A stretch of 64,000 bases of DNA, taken from assembly GCF_001913155.1 (NCBI RefSeq), contig NZ_CP018760.1, positions 1,178,001 to 1,242,000 of the forward strand, given 5' to 3'. This DNA comes from Maribacter hydrothermalis (lineage in GTDB: Bacteria; Bacteroidota; Bacteroidia; Flavobacteriales; Flavobacteriaceae). Position numbers and translations under genes: made by a program. Shown here in pieces: positions 18,101 to 27,200 of the stretch. The notes under the pieces are model-generated. The model saw nothing but the letters and a program-made list of their open reading frames with translations. It had not been told where the DNA came from and made no database searches. How positions within the stretch are numbered: position 1 is the first letter of the stretch; each line of letters begins with the position of its first letter.

Positions 18101-18460
18101 ATTTTCAACAAGCGTCACATCAATGACATCACTGTTTGAAATAGTAATCTCTGTAGGATTAAATCCTAAGTAACTGAATACTAAAATGTTTCCAGTAGCG
18201 GCATCAATTGAATAATTGCCATCAAAATCAGTTTGGACACCAGTTGTAGTCCCTTTAATGACAACACTTGCACCAGACAAGGGCACCCCTTGTGAATCGG
18301 CAACAAAACCTGAAATGTTTCGTTCTTGCGAAAATGTGTTTTGACTAAAGAAGAATAACAACACGGCCATTAACAACATTGATGTTCCTTGCTTAAGGTT
18401 GAGGCGGTGACCATTTGGCCTGCGCTTATCAAGCTTATAAAAAATTTCAGATAATTTCAT
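15125..18460 (-). CDS. SusC/RagA TonB-dependent transporter (sialic-acid locus)
   Basis: Start placed at ATG 18460 (MKLSEIFYKLDKRRPNG); the frame is open to 18535, but that first ATG lies inside the operator. The signal anchor MLLMAVLLFFFSQNTFSQ is followed by a CarboxypepD_reg-like domain (ISGFVADSQGVPLSGASVV), the TonB-plug start DEVVVTGYGSQ, a plug with VLKDAAATAIYGARSANGVI, and a 22-strand barrel ending in VPKTITIGLNVTF. About 1,111 residues, normal for SusC. No STN domain, unlike the SusC at 24260, so it is not expected to signal through an ECF/FecR pair; control should come from the operator at 18522. Confidence 0.93.
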   Translation of the reverse strand: MKLSEIFYKLDKRRPNGHRLNLKQGTSMLLMAVLLFFFSQNTFSQERNISGFVADSQGVPLSGASVVIKGTTTGVQTDFDGNYSIDAATGNILVFSYLGFNPTEITISNSDVIDVTLVENTAMLDEVVVTGYGSQTRSTLTTSVSKLDTEILQTSTRSNVATALQGTIAGLRVTNTTGQPGSTPQIVLRGGTNFDGTGSPLILIDGIPGSFYALNSDDIESIEVLKDAAATAIYGARSANGVILVTTKTGKVGKASINYRYKYSMNEKRDDQEYLTATDFLNYNRQGHAYSEQVLGNPNFIRQFINGDNSFGIGGNTTNSPFTTQLLTPQNQYLLNQPGWASIPDILDPSQEILFFNNKNVGDRIYQNSESKDHYLSFDGGNEKGSYYLGLGLLDNDGLILGSGFKRYSGKFSGSYKISDKIKVNSNVLYSHSNLNRSPLGDDNTVFRRFQGQPPTSRDYDNNPDGTFSDIFAVGQNNGFGNPLYYQDKFIRKNLEQRLSASIGMDWNVFNNLILSVDASHFTINNHNENFNKAFRVGSTSGPLRTNREASVSLERTLRNQLTTTLNYTKKFGNHNLNALIGAEYFKDNIFLTSAGTRNSPSDLIATLNAAPEADGIPFSFESEQVIASTFGRLLYDYDDRYLLSFTFRNDGASRLGNEKFGFFPGVSFGWNVHNESFFKNSDIANTITRIKPRLSYGVNGNVNSITPPGLQDYTGNYAVFGSYSDQGIYNGQTGYANTSLATLNLAWERSTTFNAGLDISFFDNRLTFITDVYSRDVKDKIADLTLPFYTGFSSIRTNNGTIRNKGFELQVNGDIIRNEDLTWNVGATFTSNKNYVIALPENDNDLNRQGGELIWNPSTNQEEWVGGFQEGQRSGNDLVVAFEQDGVYATQAEADADNSITDEFMPAASTNQRWAGDSKWVDQNKDGVINGLDRKVIGRTTPNIIGGLTTSVNYKNFNLFVKTDFAAGHLVWNHIRAKGYGQTQGNLNQPIEVLNSWTPSNTDTQWPRMVFVNAAKNVWRGSESVESLQNFGNDQFWEKGDYLALREVTLSYNFPTEYFNDAIQGLSLFLTGSNLNYFKSMSGDTPEIGGVQYGAFPVPKTITIGLNVTF

Positions 18461-18521
18461 ATCCATTTGGTTTTGAGTTGATAATATTAATTTGAATTCA
18501 TCGCAAGATAAATAATTTTGC

Positions 18522-18538
18522 ATTATGTATAACATAAT
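18522..18538. promoter_or_regulatory. GntR-type operator in front of susC
   Basis: ATTATGT-ATA-ACATAAT, a palindrome with perfect 7-bp arms. Same motif as at 12634 and 19544. Located 62 bp upstream of the chosen susC start. The matching -7 box position is only weakly conserved here. Confidence 0.8.
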
Positions 18539-18616
18539 GCATTAAAAAATGTGTATATAATTTTCCTGTTTTCAATTATTTACTTGTTTTTAAAATAATT
18601 ATTGGAATAGTTGTGC

Positions 18617-19534
18617 TTAAATTGATGGTGAAAATTGATTGCCAAAATAATCAAGCATTCCATGTTGGGCTAGCTTTTGAATTGCCGTATTCAACTGTTC
18701 GTTGGTTAATGTAGTATGTGGATATCTGCTTGGTCCCATATCAAGACCGAACATTCTCATAAAGCTTTTACCTGCGCCATTGAAACCTCCTAATTTATCT
18801 AAAGTTTCAACGAAAAGAATTGCTTTCTCTTGAAGTTGGTTTGCTTTCTCAAGGTTGTTATTGTGGTAAGACGAAATTAGTTCGTAATACAGTGGTGATA
18901 AATGATTATAGGTACTGCCTACCCAACCTGTGGCACCTAGGGGTAGACTAGACACAAGCTTTTCATCAACACCAAAAAGTATATTTTGTGAACCTTGGTC
19001 AAAATGTAAGCATTTAGCAAAATCAGATGCATTATAATCTGAATACTTGATTCCTGCAAAATTAGGAATTGTTTTTACTGCCATTTCCAGGAATTCAATC
19101 ATTTTAAAATTAGCACCTGTTAATACCGGAATATGGTAATAATAAAATGGAATGCTTGGTGCACTCTTTGCAATTTCACCACAATAGAATAATAGGCTTT
19201 CTACAGTTTTGGGCTTAAAATATGAAGGAGGCAGCGCACAAATAGCATCTGAATGTCCTTCAGAATGTGCAGCCAATTCTTTCGCCTCTCTCAAATTATT
19301 ATGACCAACATGGTTGGTAAGGAAAAATCCATCTCTTTTAGTACTTGACCAAGCCTCTACAATCCTTTTACGTTCTTCAGTACTGAGCGATACAAAATCG
19401 CCCGTTGACCCGTTAATAAAAGCTCCTGTAACATTACGGATTTTTAAAAAATCACTATAAGGACCTATTAAATCTAAATTTAGTGTACCATTTCTATGCA
19501 TTGGCGCATATGTGGCTGCTACAAGGTTTTTCAT
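18617..19534 (-). CDS. N-acetylneuraminate lyase (DHDPS/NAL family)
   Basis: A 305-residue TIM-barrel aldolase that splits N-acetylneuraminate into pyruvate and ManNAc. Family features: NGSTGDFVSLSTEER (41-55), the PFYYYHIP segment with the catalytic tyrosine near 133, GIKYSDYN with Schiff-base Lys163, and FGVDEKLVSSLPLGATGWVGS (in two parts: FGVDEKL and GATGWVGSTYN). The YYYHIP and GIKYSD wording resembles vertebrate-type N-acetylneuraminate lyase more than dihydrodipicolinate synthase, where the sequence would differ. The operator ends 10 bp upstream of the start. The gene precedes susC by 157 bp, which contains susC's own operator. Confidence 0.92.
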   Translation of the reverse strand: MKNLVAATYAPMHRNGTLNLDLIGPYSDFLKIRNVTGAFINGSTGDFVSLSTEERKRIVEAWSSTKRDGFFLTNHVGHNNLREAKELAAHSEGHSDAICALPPSYFKPKTVESLLFYCGEIAKSAPSIPFYYYHIPVLTGANFKMIEFLEMAVKTIPNFAGIKYSDYNASDFAKCLHFDQGSQNILFGVDEKLVSSLPLGATGWVGSTYNHLSPLYYELISSYHNNNLEKANQLQEKAILFVETLDKLGGFNGAGKSFMRMFGLDMGPSRYPHTTLTNEQLNTAIQKLAQHGMLDYFGNQFSPSI

Positions 19535-19543
19535 TTCGAATGT

Positions 19544-19560
19544 ATTATGTTATACATAAG
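19544..19560. promoter_or_regulatory. GntR-type operator in front of the lyase gene
   Basis: Minus-strand CTTATGTATAACATAAT, 16 of 17 identical to the susC operator, directly next to the -7 element and 10 bp from the start codon. Confidence 0.82.
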
Positions 19561-19568
19561 CAAATATA
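19561..19568 (-). promoter_or_regulatory. -7 element of the lyase gene
   Basis: TATATTTG on the minus strand, an exact TAnnTTTG match abutting the operator, the same arrangement as at the epimerase promoter. Confidence 0.65.
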
Positions 19569-20233
19569 TATTTTATTTTTTTAGTTCCGAAAATTTTACT
19601 GAATTTTTGATATTAATTCTATAAACGTTTAAATTAAATTGAAGACCATTTCAACTCGGAAAAAAAGAATTCTAAAAATATAACCAGCTTAATATTTGAA
19701 ATAAATGCGAAGAATGAAAAATATTGTAGGTTTAGAATAAAATAATTTTAATGTGCATGGTTAAAAGTGAAAATTAAATCAACTAATTCCTTACATCACT
19801 TTTCATTGAAATTTACATCTTAAACTTAAAATATATTTATAAATTATTACAACTCCATACTTATAAAGGGTTGAACATTTGCATCATTGTACATAACTTT
19901 TATATATGTTGTATATTCAAAAAAAACAATATTCAGCTTACAAGCAAACCCACACTTTTTCATTGTAAAAATCTAAAACACAGGAAAACTGAACGATTTT
20001 GTTTAGCTAACAACCCGAAATTTGTTAGTTCGTGTCCAGTTACTATTACCACAAAACCCATTAAACTTCATATTTGTAACTCTGTTGATAATGGATAAAT
20101 TTTATGCCATTTTAAAAATACAAACGGCTATTTTTCAAAAAAGAAGCACACATATTCTCAAATTATATAGTTTGCTACCGATCAAGGCTTAGACATATTG
20201 ACTACTAAATTCTATTTTGATTAAAAACATAAA
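19569..20233. other. Non-coding stretch with a tRNA-like relic
   Basis: Very AT-rich. Apart from the relic at 20007-20051 no gene or clear repeat is seen. It separates the sialic-acid genes from the sulfatase gene. Confidence 0.5.
20007..20051 (+). pseudogene. Decayed tRNA 3'-half relic
   Basis: Aligned without gaps to the tRNA remnant at 7266-7310 it matches at 31 of 45 positions, including AACCCGAA of the anticodon arm, GTTCG and GTCCAGT of the T arm. Most differences are C/G to T/A changes and the T stem no longer pairs fully. It may be an old att scar. Confidence 0.4.
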
Positions 20234-20262
20234 AAAACGGGATAATTACTTCATCCCGTTTT
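20234..20262. terminator. Terminator after the sulfatase gene
   Basis: AAAACGGGAT, 9-base loop, ATCCCGTTTT: a 10-bp perfect stem with A/T-rich flanks, about 20 bp after the stop codon of the sulfatase. Confidence 0.8.
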
Positions 20263-20284
20263 AAAAAACATAACATTTAAAATT

Positions 20285-21976
20285 TTAATTACCCTTTTTT
20301 AAGCTTTCCCATTTTTCAATAATGGGATCTAAGATTGGTTTTTCTACACCAAAAACTTTTCCTTCTTTAGCTAGGGGCATAAATTCATCTATATACTTCC
20401 TACTAATTGTTTCGTTATCGCCATATAATTCTCGTAACGCGTCCAACTTTTTATGTAATTCCTCTTTAATATCAGTATATGCCGGGTCGTTGTAATAATT
20501 ATGTTGCTCTAAAGGGTCTTTTTCCCTATCGATCAATTCCCAATAATCCAAATCAAAATAATGATGTATTAACTTATATTTCTTAGTAATCGCTGCATAA
20601 TGTCTATTTACGTTATGCTCGGATGGATGCTCGTAATAGTGATAATATACTGCCTCCCTTTTCCAATCTTTCATATCATTTGTAAGAACGGGCATTAAAC
20701 TTTCTCCTTGCATATCATCTGGTTGATCAACGCCCGCAACGTCAAGAAAAGTTTGGGCAAAATCTAAATTTTGAACAAGTTCATTTGATACACTACCTGC
20801 CTTTACTCTATCTGGCCATGACACCAAAAGTGGCGTTTTTAAGCTTTCATCATAGACAAAACGCTTATCGAACCAGCCATGTTCTCCTAAGTAAAAACCT
20901 TGATCCGAGGTGTAAACGATAATAGTATTATCCATTAAATTATTTTCTTCGAGATAATCTAACACCCTACCCACATTTTCATCTACGGATTTTATAGTCC
21001 CTAAATAGTCTTGCATATATCTTTGATACCGCCATTTAGCTACATCTTTATCAGTCATGTTAGGATAGTTCTTTTTAAAATCCTCGGCAACACGTCTATA
21101 GGCTTTATCAAAATTTGCTCTTTGCTTCGTATTTAATCTACCGACACCCATTTCAAATCTAAGTTTATCATAACCTATTTGTTCCTGTAGCCCCATTTCA
21201 TCCATCACATCAGGATATAGCTTGCTATCTGCAGCCCACCCCATATTGCCATGTATATTCATTTGAGCAACCTTTGCAGCGGGCATACCCTTATGGTCGT
21301 CAAATAAAGTAGCGGGTTCTCTAAATTCTTTTTGAGTATACTCTTCCATGTGTCTTTCTGCCACTAGCCAAGAACGGTGAGGTGCTTTGTGTAGATACAT
21401 TAACATAAATGGGTCTTCCTTTTTACGTTCTAATTCTAGCCAATCCAATGTCATATCTGTAACAATATCGGTCACATAACCGTTTACATTAATTTCACCT
21501 TCATTTTTAGTTATAAAATCTGGATTATAATATGAACCCTGACCAGGCAAAATTTTAAACTGATCAAATCCTTTCGGATTATTACCAAAATGAAGTTTTC
21601 CAAACATAGCTGTTTGATAGCCAGCTTTCTGCAACAATTGAGGGAAAGTAACATTAGTAGTATCAAATGGAGAAACATTATCCACCTTGCCGTTAATATG
21701 AGAATGCTTACCAGTTAACAATGTAGCCCTAGACGGCGCACAAATAGAATTTGTAACACTGGCATTTGTAAATAACATACCCATCTTCGCTATTCTGTCA
21801 ATATTTGGTGTATTGATTAAACTAGTATCATATGCCGAAATTGCTTGATACGCATGATCATCGGACATGATAAAAACAATATTAGGTCTTTTTTTTATAT
21901 CCGGGGTTTGCTTTGAAAAACCGTAAAACACTGTAAAACAGGTAATAATAATTAAAATAAATTGTGTCTTTTTCAT
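20285..21976 (-). CDS. S1-family sulfatase, GlcNAc-6-sulfatase-like
   Basis: A 563-residue exported sulfatase with signal peptide ending near YGFSKQ. Metal-binding NIVFIMSDDHAYQAISAY (32-49) and the maturation motif SICAPSRATLLTG, in which Cys79 (C-x-P-S-R) becomes formylglycine, are intact. GKLHFGN, HKAPHRSW and YTSDQGFYLGEHGWFDKR complete the active site. The combination SDDH/SICAPSR/GEHGWFDKR and a C-terminal DUF4976-type region resemble SulfAtlas S1_11 (N-acetylglucosamine-6-O-sulfatases acting on mucin or glycosaminoglycan ends). That subfamily call is by impression. It lies next to the sialic-acid locus, on its strand, but has no copy of the operator. Confidence 0.88.
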   Translation of the reverse strand: MKKTQFILIIITCFTVFYGFSKQTPDIKKRPNIVFIMSDDHAYQAISAYDTSLINTPNIDRIAKMGMLFTNASVTNSICAPSRATLLTGKHSHINGKVDNVSPFDTTNVTFPQLLQKAGYQTAMFGKLHFGNNPKGFDQFKILPGQGSYYNPDFITKNEGEINVNGYVTDIVTDMTLDWLELERKKEDPFMLMYLHKAPHRSWLVAERHMEEYTQKEFREPATLFDDHKGMPAAKVAQMNIHGNMGWAADSKLYPDVMDEMGLQEQIGYDKLRFEMGVGRLNTKQRANFDKAYRRVAEDFKKNYPNMTDKDVAKWRYQRYMQDYLGTIKSVDENVGRVLDYLEENNLMDNTIIVYTSDQGFYLGEHGWFDKRFVYDESLKTPLLVSWPDRVKAGSVSNELVQNLDFAQTFLDVAGVDQPDDMQGESLMPVLTNDMKDWKREAVYYHYYEHPSEHNVNRHYAAITKKYKLIHHYFDLDYWELIDREKDPLEQHNYYNDPAYTDIKEELHKKLDALRELYGDNETISRKYIDEFMPLAKEGKVFGVEKPILDPIIEKWESLKKGN

Positions 21977-22418
21977 TTAAATTGCATTCATTTATTAATA
22001 TAGAAAATATAATTATTTAGCACGCTCAGTTCCTGAAATAATATTTTAAGTCTTAGAAATAGCTACTCTTTTAAATAGAGTAACTTCTTTCATTTTTATA
22101 GACAAAAAAATATAGTTTTTAAAATTGAACAAATCAAAATTAACCATTGTGAGTAAATCGCACTTTTATTTATTCAACTAAAAATGAATAAGTTAAATGG
22201 AAACCTGTAAGAAATACCCTTAAAAAAAATCTATATTAAAATTAATTTTTTAAGAATATATTAATATTTTAATACATTTGTTAGTGAAGTGTTAATATAA
22301 AAAGAAGATATTACGAATAGTTTAATACTATTTATTTTTACAATTGTTTCCTACAATTTTTAAATTAAACATTGACCAATTAATTATGCATAGCCAAACA
22401 AAGAAAAAATAATCTATA
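21977..22418. other. Divergent intergenic region, sulfatase / ECF sigma
   Basis: Very AT-rich and without a gene. It carries the TACATTTG box for the sigma-factor gene at 22273. No clear box was found for the sulfatase. Confidence 0.5.
22273..22280 (+). promoter_or_regulatory. -7 element of the ECF sigma gene
   Basis: TACATTTG, exact TAnnTTTG match, about 140 bp before the start codon, implying a long leader. Confidence 0.5.
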
Positions 22419-22994
22419 ATGTCTAGAAATGATGAAAAGACATACTGGATGGAGCTACAAAAAGGAAACATGGATTCCTTAGGAAAGCTCTATGACATAT
22501 ATATAGATAATCTATTCACATTTGGAATGAGCATAACCAAGGACAAAACATCAGTTATGGATGGTATCCACGATTTGTTCTTAAACCTATACAAGTATCA
22601 TAAAAATCTTGGTGAGGTTAGTAATGTTAAATCTTACTTATTCCTATCATTAAAAAGAACATTATATAAAAAGTCTGGCCTAAAGGTTTTAAATGTAGAG
22701 GATACAGAAATTTTACATACTATTTCGATTAATGACATTAACACACCTTCGCACGAATCGCAAATTATAAATACCGAACATTCTAGTTACATAAAAGAAA
22801 AGGTAAATCGCGCCATGAATTTACTTTCCAAGAACCAACAAGAGGTTTTAAACATGCGTTTTACTGAAGAAAAATCATATGAAGAAATTGCGCAAACCAT
22901 GAGCGTATCTATTTCATCTGCTAGAACTATTATTTACCGCGCACTTAAGATTCTTAGAGGCGGTATTCTCGCTATACTTTTTACTTTTTTATAA
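22419..22994 (+). CDS. ECF RNA polymerase sigma factor (FecI-like, SusC-linked)
   Basis: A 191-residue sigma-70 family protein. Region 2 covers about 15-80 (LGKLYDIYIDNLFTFGMSI, HDLFLNLYKYHKNL, VKSYLFLSLKRTLYK). Region 4 is at about 130-180 (LLSKNQQEVLNMRFTEEKSYEEI, here split: LLSKNQQEVLNMRF and EEIAQTMSVSISSARTIIYRA). It is followed by a FecR anti-sigma gene and a SusC with STN domain, the standard trans-envelope chain of Bacteroidota in which substrate bound at SusC releases the sigma factor. Its targets are probably the susC-susD-sulfatase genes downstream. Confidence 0.92.
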   Translation: MSRNDEKTYWMELQKGNMDSLGKLYDIYIDNLFTFGMSITKDKTSVMDGIHDLFLNLYKYHKNLGEVSNVKSYLFLSLKRTLYKKSGLKVLNVEDTEILHTISINDINTPSHESQIINTEHSSYIKEKVNRAMNLLSKNQQEVLNMRFTEEKSYEEIAQTMSVSISSARTIIYRALKILRGGILAILFTFL

Positions 22995-23095
22995 AAAATC
23001 TATTTTTCTTGTCTATGTTCTGTCGAATATCCACTCTTGTAGTTGAAGGGGGATTCTATTCGCATATTAAATGACCTCCTTTTTATATTTTAATT

Positions 23096-24130
23096 ATGAC
23101 AAAAAGTACACCTAACGATAATCTTTCGGATTTTGACAAACAAAATTTGAGAAATCGTATTTTAAAATCTGCTAGGCAAACCAAAAAAATAAAAAGGAAC
23201 AGAAGAATCCTTATGGTTGCTGCTTCCTTAGTTTTCATTATAGGTGTCAGCCTGTTTTTTCAACCTGAGCCAAACCCTTCTATCGAAAGTTTTGTTGAGA
23301 CTTCACCAAGCTTAAACACTTCTGAGGTTGATGGTGTAACCCTTATTTTAGGAAGTGGAGACAATTTAAATTTAGATGGTGAAAATACCACAGTACATTA
23401 TTCCGATACTGGCGAAGAGGTTGTTTTGGGATCTGGAAAAACGGTTAATCAAAAATCTACGCATAATGACAAAGCTTTATTTAATACTATTCTAGTACCA
23501 TTTGGTAAAAGAACCGATCTTAAATTATCAGACGGATCTATGGTTTGGCTTAACTCTGGTTCTAAATTAATATACCCTGCAGTATTCAATGGAAATAACA
23601 GGGAAGTGTATTTAGAAGGTGAAGCCATTTTTGAGGTAACTCATAATCCAAATAAACCTTTTAAAGTATTATCGGCCAATCAAGAAATTGAAGTTCTGGG
23701 TACCGTTTTCAATGTTAGTAGCTATAAAGAAGATGCATTAAATTTTACGGTTCTAAAATCTGGAAGTGTAAAAATTGACTACACAGACAAAAATATTAAA
23801 GGGGTAAAAATAACACCTGGAACATTAGCCAGTTATAATTCAATATCCAAAAAAGCACTGACCAAAGAAGTTAATGTAAACGATTATTTTTCATGGAGAG
23901 AAGGCTTCTTAAATTTTAAAAATGACGATTTAAAATCTATAATGACCAAATTGTCTAGATATTATAATATTGAAATAGATATTGAAAATAACGATTTAGC
24001 TAAACAAACTTTTTCTGGAAACCTCGATTTAAAAGAAAATGCAGAAAAGGTTATTTCATTGATTGGAGAAACCTCCAATTTTAAAGTAAAAAACACTAAC
24101 GGCACTTTACAACTAATCAACTCAAACTAA
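23096..24130 (+). CDS. FecR-family anti-sigma factor
   Basis: A 344-residue single-pass inner-membrane protein. Basic cytoplasmic N-terminus, membrane segment RILMVAASLVFIIGVSLFF at about 37-56, a periplasmic FecR domain (LVPFGKRTDLKLSDGSMVWL, NSGSKLIYPAVFNG, REVYLEGEAIFEVTHN at about 130-185) and a C-terminal DUF4974/STN-like domain (FLNFKNDDLKSIMTKLSRYY near 270). It should hold the ECF sigma factor encoded 100 bp upstream and receive the signal from the STN domain of the following SusC. Confidence 0.93.
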   Translation: MTKSTPNDNLSDFDKQNLRNRILKSARQTKKIKRNRRILMVAASLVFIIGVSLFFQPEPNPSIESFVETSPSLNTSEVDGVTLILGSGDNLNLDGENTTVHYSDTGEEVVLGSGKTVNQKSTHNDKALFNTILVPFGKRTDLKLSDGSMVWLNSGSKLIYPAVFNGNNREVYLEGEAIFEVTHNPNKPFKVLSANQEIEVLGTVFNVSSYKEDALNFTVLKSGSVKIDYTDKNIKGVKITPGTLASYNSISKKALTKEVNVNDYFSWREGFLNFKNDDLKSIMTKLSRYYNIEIDIENNDLAKQTFSGNLDLKENAEKVISLIGETSNFKVKNTNGTLQLINSN

Positions 24131-24175
24131 CAACAAAACTACTTGCCTATGACCAAAAATTGAGCTAATAAAAAA

Positions 24176-24203
24176 GCCGAAAGATGCTCGAACATCTCCC
24201 GGC
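24176..24203 (+). promoter_or_regulatory. Stem-loop in the susC leader
   Basis: GCCG, AA, AGATG, loop CTCGAA, CATCT, CC, CGGC: a two-part stem with a symmetric 2x2 internal loop between fecR and susC. No T-tract follows, so it is probably not a simple terminator. It could protect the susC message or mark an internal promoter. Confidence 0.5.
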
Positions 24204-24259
24204 CTATGTGATTAATATCACCATTAAAAGCAATATTAACTAAACTGAATTACAAAATT

Positions 24260-27200
24260 ATGAATTATTTTAATAGGCGTACTGCTTGTTGGGACAAATT
24301 TAGTCTCACACACGTCATCAACACAATTATGAGAACATTTATGTTATTCATCGCCATAGGACTAAGTTCTGCGTATGCAAACATCACCTATTCTCAAACA
24401 AAATTAGATATTGAAGTAAACGAAGTTCCTCTTGAAACTCTCTTTCAAGAAATACAGAGCAATAGTGAATACATATTTTTTTATAATGACAATGTTCTTG
24501 CCAACAGAGGTAAAATCTCTATAAAAATTAAAGGTGCAACCTTAAAAACTATATTAGATAGTACTTTAAAAAATAAGGGAATTGATTATCGTATTGATGA
24601 TCGGCAAGTAATACTATTTGAATCTGAAGTAAAAAAAGAAAATACTCCAACCATTATTCCTCCCCAAGACTTTACCATCAACGGGGTCGTTCAAGATCAA
24701 AATGGTCAACCGCTTCCAGGGGCAAATATTCTAGAAAAAGGAACCACAAACGGAACACAGACCGATTTCGATGGAAACTTTGAGCTTTCCGTAAATAGTG
24801 GTGATGCAATTCTATCAGTAACATATATTGGTTTTTCCTCTAAAGAGATACCCATTAATGGGCAAAGCTCATTGACTATAGTTCTAGAAGAAAGTGCTGC
24901 TGCATTAGATGAAATAGTTGTAGTTGGTTATGGAACACAGAAAAAAAGTGACCTTACAGGATCAGTATCTTCATTAAAATCAGAAGATTTAAACCCTGGC
25001 GCAAATGCCTCTGTAGACCAAATGATGCTAGGGCGCGCTGCAGGTGTTCAGATTAACCAATCTAGTTCTGCTCCAGGAGGTGGTCTTTCTATACGTATTA
25101 GAGGAGCAAGTTCCTTAAATGCCAGTAATGAGCCCCTTTATGTAATTGATGGTTTTCCAATAGATAATAGCCCAAATTTAGGATCAGGAAATGCGGCAGA
25201 GGTCAGTGATAATCAAAGTCCAAATAACCCCTTGAATTCTCTAAACCCTGCAGATATACAATCTATTGAAATATTAAAAGATGCTTCGGCAACTGCAATA
25301 TATGGATCTAGAGGGGCTAATGGAGTAGTTATGATTACTACTAAAAAGGGTAGATCAGGTAAAATGAGTGTTACTTATGATGTCTACAGTGGAATACAAT
25401 CGGTTGCCAAGACAATTGATGTTCTTTCAACAAGTGAATATATCACTGCTATTAATGATCTTTCTCAAGAACAAGGAAATGCTCCAGTATTCTCAGCTCA
25501 AGATATAACCAATATTGGTAACGGAAATTTTTGGCAGGACCAAGTTTTTAGGTCAGCTCCTATTACAAGTCATAATCTTTCAGTTGGTGGAGGAAGCGAT
25601 AATACATCTGTTTATGCTTCTTTCAATTATTTTGACCAGGAAGGGGTTGTTAAGAATTCTGGAATAAAAAAATACACTGGTAGAATTAATGTTGATTCTA
25701 ATATTGGTGAAAAAGCTAAAATTGGATTAAACTTCAACACTAGTCTTATTAAGGATAATAACAATATTGATGGAATACAGACCAACGAAAATGCCGGCCC
25801 AATATACTCATCACTTTTGTATGACCCTACTGAACCAATTTATAATGCAGATGGCACCTTCTCTCAATCAGCTAATCTTACCGTAAATAACCCTGTTACA
25901 CTTGTTAATGGCATTTTAAGTCAAAATGAGACGAACAGAACTTTTGGTAATGCCTATTTGAATTATGAATTTACAGATGAACTTTCAGGTAAATTTAATT
26001 TTGGTACAGACCGTCAAACATCGCGTAGAGATATTTACAATTCTACACAAACTATTAGAGGTAGTGCGGCAAACGGAATTGCAAATATTAATGTTTTGGA
26101 ACGCTCAAATTACCTTTTTGAGTATACCATGAACTATAACAAAACCTTTAATGAAAATCTTAACATTACAGTTTTGGGCGGTGTAACCTATCAAAAGTTT
26201 AATTTAAAAAACTTCTTTGGTAATATAAGTGGATTTCCTTCCGATGATATCGGCACCAACAATCTTGAATTAGGGGATACCAATACCGACCAACTAGGAA
26301 GCCGTACCGAAGAGAACACATTATTATCTTATTTAGGTAGAGTTAATTATAACTTGTATGATAAATTTTTACTAACAGGATCTATTAGAGCCGATGGCTC
26401 ATCTAGATTTGGAGAAAATAATAAGTTCGGATATTTTCCTTCGTTTGCATTTGGTTGGAAGCTTAATGAAGAAGAATTTATTCCAGATTTATTCAGCCAA
26501 TTAAAATTAAGAGCTAGCTGGGGTTTAACGGGAAATCAGGAAATAGGTAATTACAATTCACAGTTAACTTTTCAATCTGGTCCAAATGTGGTTTTAGGTA
26601 ATTCTGTGTTAGGTAGTGTTATCCCGTCACGTAAAGCAAATAATGATTTAAAATGGGAAACTACAGAACAATTTAATATTGGTGTAGATGCCGCTATGCT
26701 TAATGGAAGAATCAGTGCCACTTTAGATTATTTCTCTAAAAACACAAAAGATTTACTATTTAACCTACCACTTCCATTGGCTTCAGGTTATGCTTCCATT
26801 TTAAGTAATGTAGGTGAGGTTGAAAACAAAGGATTCGAAGTTTTAATCAACACAACCAATATCATTACAGATGATTTTAAATGGGACACTTCACTTAATT
26901 TTTCCGCTGTTAAAAACAAAGTAGTTGATTTAGGAAGAATAGAGAGTATAGTAACTGGTAATATAATGGCGGTTGGTAATACTGCTATAATTAGAGAAGG
27001 TGACCCACTTGCTTCTTATTATGGCTATGTGGTAACCGGTATTTTTCAAGAAGGTGATGATATAGCAAATTCGGCACAACCCATAGCAGAGCCAGGACAT
27101 CCTATTTTTGAAGATCGTGATGGTGACGGAGCCATAACCCCTGCCGACCAAACCATTATAGGAAGTCCTTTTCCTGACTTTACTTATGGTATACAAAACT

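Noticed and set aside
20007..20051. A functional tRNA gene at the tRNA-like sequence
   Set aside because: No 5' half with acceptor and D arm, broken T-stem pairs, many transitions; kept only as a relic.
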